This document shows positions 1 to 6,302 of a DNA stretch of 8,754 bases, piece after piece. Both the position numbers and the translations under genes were made by a program. This DNA comes from JBHOQX01 sp042408595 (GTDB taxonomy: Bacteria > Chloroflexota > Chloroflexia > Chloroflexales > Roseiflexaceae): the NCBI GenBank assembly GCA_042408595.1, contig JBHOQX010000086.1, positions 1 through 8,754 on the forward strand, read 5' to 3'. Numbering within the stretch: the first letter of the stretch is position 1; each line of letters starts with the position of its first letter. The notes below the pieces were generated by a model, which was not told the DNA's origin, made no database searches, and saw only the letters and a list, made by a program, of their open reading frames with translations.

Positions 1-570
1 CCCGCCGCGGCGCCCGCCGGAACCGCCGCGCCCGCGCCCACCCGCCTGCCGACGCCGCTGCCCACGGCCACCGCCGCCCCCGTGCCGGCGGGCGTGCTCG
101 CCGCCCCCGCCGGGGATGTCGCCGACCCGAACATCGACATCATCCGCGCCTGGGCCAGCAGCGACGACGCGGAGGTGATTGTTGCCATCGATGTCGCCGG
201 CCAGATTCACACGGCGGCTAACCGGGCGACTTACCAGGTCTATTTCGACCAGGATGGCGACCCGGCCAGCGGCGACCGGACCACCCCCTGGCCCGGCCTC
301 GGCGCCGATCTGACCGCGCTGTACCGCAGCGGCGACGCGGCGGCCCAGGTCCTCCGCTGGCAGGGCGACACCTGGCACGGGGTCGGCGCGGCGGCCACCG
401 AGGTACGCGGCGGGCAACTGCGGCTGCACATCCCGCGCGCCTGGTTCGGCGGCGCCCCGCCGCGCCGCTACGCTGTGCTGGCGGCCAACACCGAAGCCAA
501 TCTAGCCGATGTCGCGCCGGCGCGCGACCACCCGCCCGTGGCGGTGGGCGGGCCGGCGCCAGCGAGTTGA
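1..570 (+). CDS. 3' end of a secreted/surface protein: Pro-rich linker plus beta-sandwich-like C-terminal domain (5' partial)
   Basis: The frame is open from the first base to a TGA at 568-570, so at least 189 residues are present and the start lies outside the window. The first ~35 codons are Pro/Ala/Thr-rich (LPTPLPTATAAP), a typical extracytoplasmic linker. A compact domain follows, beginning near DPNIDIIRAWASSD with alternating hydrophobic strands (EVIVAIDVAG, ATYQVYFDQDGD, QLRLHIPRAWF, RRYAVLAANTE). The acidic YFDQDGDPASGD stretch resembles the Asp-rich turn of beta-sandwich binding modules (DOMON/CBM9-like) found at the ends of secreted bacterial proteins; the fold is inferred, not proven. 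A GTG at 82 could be read as a start, but it lies inside the linker and has no convincing ribosome site, so a longer gene is more likely. The stop is 8 nt before the histidine kinase ATG, suggesting cotranscription. Function unknown. Confidence 0.7.
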   Translation, partial: PAAAPAGTAAPAPTRLPTPLPTATAAPVPAGVLAAPAGDVADPNIDIIRAWASSDDAEVIVAIDVAGQIHTAANRATYQVYFDQDGDPASGDRTTPWPGLGADLTALYRSGDAAAQVLRWQGDTWHGVGAAATEVRGGQLRLHIPRAWFGGAPPRRYAVLAANTEANLADVAPARDHPPVAVGGPAPAS

Positions 571-578
571 GAACGCCT

Positions 579-1457
579 ATGACGATGACCGACCAGCGGC
601 AACAAACCGCGCTGCGGCCGCCCCGCTCCGACGAGGCGGCGCGCCGGGGCGACGCGCCGGCTGTGTCGGCCCCCGAGAGCGGCGGCCTGACGCAGACCGT
701 CGAACAACTGACGCAACTGGCCGAGATGCTGGTGCAGGCCAACCGCACGCGCAGCGCCTTTCTGAGCAAAGTCGCCCATGAACTGCGCACGCCGCTGACG
801 ATCGCCAAAGGCTGGATCTGCATGCTGCGCGACAACGACCTCCCGCCCGATCAGACCCGGATCGTCGGGGTGGTCGAGCAGCAGATCGACGACCTGACCC
901 GGCTGGTGAACGACCTGCTCGATCTGTCGCGCCGCGAGTGCGGCACGCTGGACCTGCGGCAGCAGGTGGTCGATCTGGCGAGCCTGATCGAGCAGGTGGC
1001 CGAGCACCAGCGCGAACTGACGGCGCAGCAGGGCATCCTGCTGACCGTCCGGCGGCCGGCCGGCTCGGTGCTGGCCCGCGTGGACCGGGGGCGGATCGCA
1101 CAGGTGCTCAACAACCTGATCAGCAACGCCTGCCGCTACGTGCCGCGCCCCGGCGGCCGCATCTGGCTGGCGGTCGCCGCTGGCGAGGCGGTGGCGCAAC
1201 TGACGGTGCGCGACAACGGCATCGGCATCCCGGCCGGGCATCTTGACCATATCTTTACGCCGTTCTATCAGATCGACGGGCGGCAGCGCGGCAAGAGCGG
1301 CCTGGGCCTGGCGGTGGCGCGCGAACTGGTGGAGGCGCACGGCGGCACGATCACCGTTGAGAGCGAGCCGGGGCGCGGGACGGCCTTTCATATCTGGCTG
1401 CCACGCAGCGCGGCGGAGCAGCCGGGTGAAGCATTGGCGGCGGAGGAAGCGGCGTGA
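579..1457 (+). CDS. Soluble sensor-less histidine kinase (HisKA + HATPase_c)
   Basis: This 292-residue protein autophosphorylates a histidine with ATP and normally passes the phosphate to a response regulator. Numbering is from ATG 579. Residues ~1-50 are polar, then a predicted helix (VEQLTQLAEMLVQANR) runs into the H-box FLSKVAHELRTPL with phospho-accepting His67. The ATPase domain has the N-box NNLISNACRY (~178-187), G1 DNGIG (212-216), an F-box region (HIFTPFYQ), G2 GLGLA (~241-245) and the final GRGTAF. All catalytic motifs are intact. There is no signal peptide, TM segment, PAS/GAF sensor or receiver domain, so input must come from a partner. No response regulator lies in the window. 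A TTG at 567 overlapping the previous stop (TTGA) and an ATG at 585 are alternative starts; 579 is preferred because GAG/TGAG-like bases lie 7-13 nt upstream, but this ribosome site is weak. It overlaps the next gene by 4 nt. Confidence 0.9.
   Translation: MTMTDQRQQTALRPPRSDEAARRGDAPAVSAPESGGLTQTVEQLTQLAEMLVQANRTRSAFLSKVAHELRTPLTIAKGWICMLRDNDLPPDQTRIVGVVEQQIDDLTRLVNDLLDLSRRECGTLDLRQQVVDLASLIEQVAEHQRELTAQQGILLTVRRPAGSVLARVDRGRIAQVLNNLISNACRYVPRPGGRIWLAVAAGEAVAQLTVRDNGIGIPAGHLDHIFTPFYQIDGRQRGKSGLGLAVARELVEAHGGTITVESEPGRGTAFHIWLPRSAAEQPGEALAAEEAA
1442..1448 (+). promoter_or_regulatory. Ribosome binding site GGAGGAA for the pseudokinase GTG start
   Basis: GGAGG with 7 nt spacing to GTG 1454. It lies inside the last codons of the histidine kinase and decides the GTG start, giving a GTGA stop-start overlap typical of translational coupling. 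Confidence 0.75.
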
Positions 1458-2311
1458 ACGGATCGGAGCGCTTACACAGCACGCTCAGCGGACAGCGTTA
1501 CACCCTGGTGGGCACGCTTCCGCTCGGCGCGATCACCCTGTACGAGGCTGTCGCGACGGACGGGCGGCCCTGCTGGATCAAGCAGGCGCCGGGCGACAAC
1601 GATGCGGCGGTCGCGCGTCTGCGGTACGAGGCGATCATGCGCAGCAAGCTGCGCCACCCCGCGCTGGCGCACCTGATCGACCGTGGGCGCAGCCGGCAGT
1701 GCTTTTTCCTGGTGCTCGAACGGGCGCCGGGGCAGCCGCTGACCGAGAGCCTGCGCGCCGGTCCGCTGGCCCCCGCGCGCGTGGCGGCCATCGGCCAGCA
1801 GCTCGCCGGCCTGCTCGAGTATGTGCACAGGTGCGGGATCATCCTGCGCACCCTCCCGCCCTGGGCGGTGGTCGTCGATGCGCTGGACCGGGCGGTGGTG
1901 GTGGATATCGGTCCGGCGTGGGACGAAGTCTCGCCGCGCCGCTCGACGGAGCTGATCCCGAGCGCATACATCTCTCCCGAGGAGGCCGGCGGCAGCGGCG
2001 CCGATCGCCCGAGCGACATGTATGCCTTGGGGGTGCTGTTGTTCGAGCTGCTGGCCGGCCGGCCGCCGTTCGAAGGGACGAACCGCGGCGAACTGGCGCT
2101 GAAGCACATGCTGACGCCGCCGCCTGATCTACGCCTGCTGCGCCCGGACGCGCCGCCAGCGCTGGCCGAGGTGATCGCGCGCTGCTTGGAGAAGCAGCCG
2201 GCCAACCGCTACCGCGATGCGGCCAGTCTGCGTGCGGCGCTGGCTGCCGCGCAGTCCGGCGACACCGCCTGGAGCCGTGCCGCGCCCGCACACGCGGTAC
2301 AGCGGCGCTGA
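1454..2311 (+). CDS. Ser/Thr kinase-fold pseudokinase
   Basis: This 285-residue protein spans a whole Hanks-type kinase domain and aligns almost end to end with the kinase at 6303-7199, but its active site is broken. Retained: beta-3 Lys43 (WIKQA), alpha-C Glu59 (RYEAIMRSKLRHP), the activation-segment end SPEE (174-177), Asp188 in SDMYALGVLLFELLAGRPPF, and the C-lobe Arg (NRYRDAASL). Lost: the Gly-rich loop (LPLGAITLYEA has one Gly); the catalytic loop HRDxKPxN reads LRTLPPWA at 131-138, so base Asp is Thr133, catalytic Lys is Pro135 and metal-binding Asn is Ala138; DFG is DIG (151-153). The frame is intact and other motifs are conserved, so this looks like a selected pseudokinase rather than a decaying gene. 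It may still bind nucleotide through Lys43/Glu59/Asp151. No TM segment. Translational coupling to the histidine kinase suggests they form a complex, with the pseudokinase as scaffold or allosteric input; this is inference. Residual noncanonical activity cannot be excluded. Confidence 0.88.
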   Translation: MNGSERLHSTLSGQRYTLVGTLPLGAITLYEAVATDGRPCWIKQAPGDNDAAVARLRYEAIMRSKLRHPALAHLIDRGRSRQCFFLVLERAPGQPLTESLRAGPLAPARVAAIGQQLAGLLEYVHRCGIILRTLPPWAVVVDALDRAVVVDIGPAWDEVSPRRSTELIPSAYISPEEAGGSGADRPSDMYALGVLLFELLAGRPPFEGTNRGELALKHMLTPPPDLRLLRPDAPPALAEVIARCLEKQPANRYRDAASLRAALAAAQSGDTAWSRAAPAHAVQRR

Positions 2312-2458
2312 TCGCCGGTGATGCCGCACGGCCATGGACACAACGCTTGCCCGGCATTGGGAACCGAGGCTGTCTGGGAGCGAACGTGAAGCGCGCGCGA
2401 CCGGGAGCGTGGCCCCCGCCGTCGCACAGACGGCCTCCGACGACAACAGGTGAGCCGT
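2312..2458 (+). other. 147-nt intergenic gap, probable site of a promoter for the FHA-VWA-kinase-PP2C genes
   Basis: This is the only sizeable gap in the window; every other junction overlaps or is at most 8 nt. It is somewhat less GC-extreme than its surroundings near 2330-2375. I see no strong -35/-10 pair and no hairpin followed by a T-run. A 5-bp stem (CGGCG/CGCCG around 2303-2317) straddles the pseudokinase stop but is too short to call a terminator. A new transcription start here is plausible from spacing alone. Confidence 0.35.
2448..2454 (+). promoter_or_regulatory. Ribosome binding site AGGTGAG deciding the FHA gene start
   Basis: AGGTGA matches the extended anti-Shine-Dalgarno complement and sits 4-8 nt before ATG 2459. 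The in-frame GTG at 2450 lies within this site, so ATG 2459 is the better start. Confidence 0.7.
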
Positions 2459-3703
2459 ATGCAAGAGTGGTTCTGGACGCATATCGCCCGCTACACCGAG
2501 GCGCGCTGGTGGTTCGGCCTGCCGGCGCTCGCTGCGTTCGCTCTGGCCGGGATGCTGCTCCTGGTCGCGGCGTTCCGGCTCCACCAGCGGAGCACCCTGA
2601 ACGGCGCCCTGACGGCTGTGGCGCTCGGCGCGGCGGTCGCCCTGTTGGCCCCCGGGCTGCTGGTGGCGCTGCATCCGGCGCAGGCGCTGGGCCTGGCCGG
2701 GCGCGACCCGGTGGCCCTGCCCACCGCCACCTGGCCGGCCGCCGCGCAGGTGCTCGACCAGACGATGCAAATGGGCTACCTGGGCGCCGCTGCTCTGTTG
2801 CTCGGCGTGCTCGCGATGAGCGCGCCCGGCAGCCGGCGCACAACACCCTGCCCCAGCTGTGGCCGGGAGCGGCACCCGAGCTGGCGCGGCGAGTGCCCCG
2901 AGTGCCGCCTCCTCGAGCCGGGCGCGGCCGAGGCCCCACTGATGCGCCTGGGCGACCTGAGCGCCAGCGGCGTGCCCGTCACCCAGTTCGGCGCGCCGCC
3001 CGCCGCCCCGCCAGCCCAGACGGTCGTGCTCGACTCGGAGGTGGTCGAGCACGCCTGGGTCGAGGTCGTGCGTGAGCCCGGCGCGCCCCCCGAGCGCGTG
3101 GCGATCGGCGCGCGGCTGACGATCGGGCGCGACCCAGCCCACTGCCGGCTGGTGCTCGACGACGAGGCCGTCTCTGCCCGCCACGCCTACATCGAGCGCG
3201 ACGGCCCGGCCCTGGTCGTATACGACTGGGGCAGCCGCAACGGCGTGCGCGTCAACGGCGAGCTGGTCGCGCGCCGGGCGCTGCGCGATGGCGATACGCT
3301 CCAGATCGGCCGCACCGCGCTGCGGGTCGTGCTGGCCGCCGCGGACGCCGACGCCGCGCCGACGGTGCTCCTCGACGTTGCGGCCGGACACGCCCGGCTG
3401 GTCGCTATCGACGGCCCGATCGACGGCGAGGTCTACCCGATCACGCGGATCGACGCGCGCATCGGGCGCAGCCGCCAGAACGATATCGTCCTCGATGCCC
3501 CGACCGTGTCGCGTACCCACGCCAGCATCAAGTTCGACGGCGATGGATACTACCTGGTGGACGCCGGCTCGCCGAACGGGACCTGGCTCGACGGCGCGCG
3601 GGTGATCGGCAGCGTGCGCCTCCGGCCTGGCCAGGTGATTCGTCTGGGCGATCAGCAACTCCGCTTCGAGCAGGAGGAGGATTGTCATGCGACGGAGAGT
3701 TAG
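2459..3703 (+). CDS. Membrane protein with three TM segments, zinc ribbon and tandem FHA domains
   Basis: This 414-residue protein should anchor phosphothreonine-reading domains at the cytoplasmic membrane. Hydrophobic segments lie at ~22-39, 46-71 and 105-122. The basic RLHQR turn after the first and the long weakly charged loop between the second and third fit an N-out topology with the rest in the cytoplasm. Next is a four-Cys zinc ribbon (C131, C134, C146, C149; CPSCGR...SW...CPEC), then a linker holding the motif PVTQFGAP with Thr175. FHA1 (~202-295) has IGR 222-224, SARH 239-242 and GSRNGV with N261. FHA2 (~315-405) has IGR 335-337, SRTH 351-354 and SPNGT with N373. Both carry the Arg, Ser, His and Asn positions used for pThr binding. 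Its 3' end overlaps the VWA gene by 17 nt, implying coupled synthesis. Partners are probably phosphorylated by the kinase two genes downstream. A GTG at 2450 would add three residues. Confidence 0.88.
   Translation: MQEWFWTHIARYTEARWWFGLPALAAFALAGMLLLVAAFRLHQRSTLNGALTAVALGAAVALLAPGLLVALHPAQALGLAGRDPVALPTATWPAAAQVLDQTMQMGYLGAAALLLGVLAMSAPGSRRTTPCPSCGRERHPSWRGECPECRLLEPGAAEAPLMRLGDLSASGVPVTQFGAPPAAPPAQTVVLDSEVVEHAWVEVVREPGAPPERVAIGARLTIGRDPAHCRLVLDDEAVSARHAYIERDGPALVVYDWGSRNGVRVNGELVARRALRDGDTLQIGRTALRVVLAAADADAAPTVLLDVAAGHARLVAIDGPIDGEVYPITRIDARIGRSRQNDIVLDAPTVSRTHASIKFDGDGYYLVDAGSPNGTWLDGARVIGSVRLRPGQVIRLGDQQLRFEQEEDCHATES
3672..3680 (+). promoter_or_regulatory. Strong ribosome binding site AGGAGGAGG for the VWA gene
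   Basis: A near-ideal purine stretch 6 nt before ATG 3687, the strongest ribosome site in the window. It fixes the start inside the end of the FHA gene and suggests high or matched expression of the VWA protein. Confidence 0.8.
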
Positions 3704-6299
3704 CCTGCTGCTCCTGGCGGCGGCGATCGCCCTCGCCGCGGTGCCGCTGCGGGCCGCCGGGGCCGCCGGTCCGGTCGCCACGGTCCAGGTGCTGGCGGTG
3801 GATGCGGCGCGCGCCCCGGTTGTCGAGGCGACGGTGTTGGTGCGCGACATCAATGGCTACGGGATCGCCGGGCTGGACGCGAGCGCCTTCTCGATCGATC
3901 TCGCGGAGACGAGTATTCCGGGCGAGCGGATCGCCGTCGCGCCGAGCGACGAACTCCCGCCGGCGTTCAGTGTCGCGCTGGTGGCCGACACCAGCACGCT
4001 GATCGGCAGGGATGTCGACACCCTCCGCACCGATGCGCGCACGCTCGCCGGGCAGATTCTCGACGCGGGCGGCAGCCTGGCAATCTTCCTGCCACGCAGC
4101 GCCGCCGGCGGGCCAGAGCAACAGCTGGCAGTGGCGCCGTTCGGCAGCGACCCGCAGGACACGCGCCGCCGCGTCGCCGGGCTGGACGCCCGGCCCGGCC
4201 AGACCGACCTGTACAATGCGATCGTCGCCGCCGTCCACGCCGCCGCCGATGACGCCCGGCAGCGCGGCGGGCCGGCGTATGTGCTGGTGTTGAGCGACGG
4301 CATCGACCGGTCGAGCATCGTTGGGCGCGACATGGCGGGCGCGAACGAGGCGGCGCGTGCCGCCGAGGAGCGGCATGTCCAGATCATCGCGCTCGGCTAC
4401 GGCAGTGGCCTGCGCCAGGGCCAGCGCATGCTGGCGCAGATCGCCGATCGCACCGGCGGGCAGTTCCTGCCCTACCCGGACGCTGCCGCGCTCCAGCGGG
4501 TCGCGGACGGTCTGCAGGCCCGGGCCGCTGGCGGCCTTTACACGCTGCGCTTCAGCGCCGCGCTGCCGCAGGATGGGCAGGAGCATCCGCTGCGCGTTCA
4601 TGTGCGGCAGCCAACCGGCGCCGCGGTTGGCGAAGCGCGCTTCCTGGCGCCGCGCGCCATCGACCGCCGGGCGGCCGTCCGCCTGGAGCTGCACGCCGAC
4701 GCCGGGCGATATCCGGAGATCACACTACGGCTGCGCCCGATCAACCGGCTGCAAGAGACCGTGCCAAACCTGACGGCCGGTGACCTCCAACTCTTTGTGG
4801 ACGGCCAGCCGCTCACGGCGACGCTCAGGCTCGCCAGCGAGCCGCTCGACCCGCACGACGAGGCCGCGGTGCAAAGCGTGGCCGTGGTGGTCGATCAGCA
4901 CGGCGCGGATGCTGCCACCCTGCGAGCCGCCGCCACGCGCTTTCTCCAGGCGCCGGACGATGTGCCTAGCCGTATCGCGCTCTTCGTTCCTGGGATTCCC
5001 GGCGGCGAGCAACCCTTCAGCCACGATCATAATGCACAGATCAACCGGCTGAACCGCCTACCGCCCGGCGCGGCCACCGGCAGCCTCGGTCCGACACTGC
5101 TACAGGCGATCGACGCGGTGGCCCGCGATGCCGCGGCCCATGCCCGGCCGGCCTATGTGGTGCTGTTCGGTGGCGACGAGTTGCCGCCAGCGGAGCGCGC
5201 CCAAGCCGCGGCCAGGGCCCGCGACGCTGGCGTGACGATCCATGCCGTTTCGGCCGGCCCGCAGCCGACGCGCACCCAGGCGGCGCTCAGCGGGTCCACC
5301 GGCGGGACCGCCCTCGCCGCCCCGGACGACACCGCGCTTGTAGGCCTGGCCCAGGCGGTCGCGGCGAACCGCGCCAGCCGCTATGTGGCCACGTTCCGCG
5401 CGCCGTTCCCGGCGGATGGCCGCGCCCGGCGGTTGGCGGTGGTGGTCGGCGCGGTGCGCGCCGAGCAGCAGATCGTGCCTTTTATCGACGGGCCGCCGGT
5501 GATCGGCGCGCCGCTGTCGCATGCGGCGCAGCTTGGCATCTTCGCGCTGGTGGCGCTGGCCCTAGCGGCCTGCATCGCCGTGCCGCGGATCGTGCAGGAT
5601 CGGCGGCTGCGTTGTCCGACCTGTGGCCGGGTGCGCCGGGCGAGTTGGGGCAGGGCGACATGCCTCTTCTGTGAGTACGCCGCGCTCCATGGCAGCGACA
5701 CGCGCTCGCGCGAGGCGCCGCTGGCGGCGCTGGCGAACCAGGGCGAAGCGCTCCTTCAGAGCACACCCGTGCCCGCCACGCCTGCCATGCCCCCCGGCCT
5801 GCCCCCGACGGGCAACTCCGGCCTGCTCCCTACCGAGGACCACCGGGCTTCGTCCCGAGGCTCAGCCCGAGGGGATGAAGGCGCCGTGCCGGAGTCGCCC
5901 GCCGCCGATGCGCCGCCGATCACCGGGATGGAGCCGGGCGCGCCGCCGCGCCATACCGACTTCTGGGGCCCGCTGCCCGCCGAGGAGATCCGGGCGAACG
6001 GGGATGACGCCGCCGCGATCACCGGGATGGAGCCGGGCGCGCCGCCGCGCCATACCGACTTCTGGGGCCCGCTGCCCGCCGAGGAGATCCGGGCGAGCGG
6101 GGATGACGCCGTCGCGATAACCGGGATGGAGCCGGGCGCGCCGCCGCGCCATACCGACTTCTGGGGCCCGCTGCCTGGGGACGAGCCGGCGGCCCCTGCC
6201 CCAGCCGCCGCCCGGCCGCCGCAGCCGGCGGACGCCGCCGAAGATGAGCCGACGGAGACGCAATTCTGGGGGCCGATCACGCTCGATAGCAAGGGGTAG
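3687..6299 (+). CDS. Secreted-ectodomain membrane protein with two VWA units, TM segment, zinc ribbon and cytoplasmic Thr-motif repeats
   Basis: This 870-residue protein starts with a signal peptide (MRRRVSLLLLAAAIALA, Ala-rich cleavage region ~22-27). The ectodomain looks like a tandem duplication of [beta module + VWA]: modules at ~30-90 and ~328-385 share a VRDIN.../LRPIN... pattern. VWA1 (~95-285) keeps most of the metal site: D101-T-S103-T-L105 (fifth position not Ser), T173 in GQTDLY and D204 in LSDGID. VWA2 (~395-565) is degenerate: D403-Q-H-G-A in place of DxSxS, with T470 and D497 perhaps retained. One TM segment (~613-634) is followed by basic residues and a zinc ribbon (C643, C646, C659, C662). 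The cytoplasmic tail is disordered-looking and holds three near-identical 33-residue units plus a final degenerate one, each with T-[DQ]-F-W-G-P (T757, T790, T823, T858). Likely an envelope ligand- or protein-binding receptor whose tail is a phosphorylation target; the ligand is unknown. Confidence 0.88.
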   Translation: MRRRVSLLLLAAAIALAAVPLRAAGAAGPVATVQVLAVDAARAPVVEATVLVRDINGYGIAGLDASAFSIDLAETSIPGERIAVAPSDELPPAFSVALVADTSTLIGRDVDTLRTDARTLAGQILDAGGSLAIFLPRSAAGGPEQQLAVAPFGSDPQDTRRRVAGLDARPGQTDLYNAIVAAVHAAADDARQRGGPAYVLVLSDGIDRSSIVGRDMAGANEAARAAEERHVQIIALGYGSGLRQGQRMLAQIADRTGGQFLPYPDAAALQRVADGLQARAAGGLYTLRFSAALPQDGQEHPLRVHVRQPTGAAVGEARFLAPRAIDRRAAVRLELHADAGRYPEITLRLRPINRLQETVPNLTAGDLQLFVDGQPLTATLRLASEPLDPHDEAAVQSVAVVVDQHGADAATLRAAATRFLQAPDDVPSRIALFVPGIPGGEQPFSHDHNAQINRLNRLPPGAATGSLGPTLLQAIDAVARDAAAHARPAYVVLFGGDELPPAERAQAAARARDAGVTIHAVSAGPQPTRTQAALSGSTGGTALAAPDDTALVGLAQAVAANRASRYVATFRAPFPADGRARRLAVVVGAVRAEQQIVPFIDGPPVIGAPLSHAAQLGIFALVALALAACIAVPRIVQDRRLRCPTCGRVRRASWGRATCLFCEYAALHGSDTRSREAPLAALANQGEALLQSTPVPATPAMPPGLPPTGNSGLLPTEDHRASSRGSARGDEGAVPESPAADAPPITGMEPGAPPRHTDFWGPLPAEEIRANGDDAAAITGMEPGAPPRHTDFWGPLPAEEIRASGDDAVAITGMEPGAPPRHTDFWGPLPGDEPAAPAPAAARPPQPADAAEDEPTETQFWGPITLDSKG
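5919..6176 (+). repeat. Three tandem 99-nt coding repeats in the VWA protein tail
   Basis: Units begin at 5919, 6018 and 6117, each at ITGMEPGAPPRHTDFWGPLP. Units 1 and 2 differ at two bases over 99 (Asn/Ser and Ala/Val changes). Unit 3 matches up to WGPLP except for the Ile codon (ATC to ATA) and a Pro codon, then diverges. A degenerate fourth core (TETQFWGP) lies at 6252-6275. Near-identity at synonymous sites indicates recent duplication or ongoing homogenisation. Confidence 0.95.
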
Positions 6300-6302
6300 C
6301 CC

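Noticed and set aside
468..1391. 307-codon antisense frame opposite the histidine kinase
   Set aside because: The + strand frame has every histidine kinase motif in order; the antisense product has no motif and no ribosome site that I can see.
1454..2311. Pseudokinase gene considered as a decaying pseudogene
   Set aside because: Frame and length are intact, it has a strong ribosome site and coupled start, and non-catalytic kinase motifs are preserved.
2303..2317. Short hairpin CGGCG-CTGAT-CGCCG at the pseudokinase stop as a terminator
   Set aside because: Only a 5-bp stem, no following T-run, and such stems occur by chance throughout GC-rich DNA.
2359..2389. GGGAACC in the gap, resembling an ECF sigma -35 element
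   Set aside because: No matching -10 element (CGTC/GTCTA type) at the needed 15-17 nt spacing; one short match in a GC-rich gap is not enough.
2347..3075. 242-codon + strand frame starting TTG in the intergenic gap
   Set aside because: Arg/Pro/Gly-rich out-of-frame reading of the FHA gene, without a ribosome site. The FHA frame carries TM segments, zinc ribbon and FHA motifs.
2129..3853. 574-codon antisense open frame across the pseudokinase and FHA genes
   Set aside because: Low-complexity Arg/Gly/Ala-rich translation without domain motifs. It lies opposite genes with clear kinase and FHA motifs; long antisense frames are expected where stop codons are rare at this GC content.
5919..6176. 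Regularly spaced repeats considered as a CRISPR-like array
   Set aside because: Period is exactly 99 nt, entirely in frame, with conserved rather than unique intervening sequence; this is a protein repeat.
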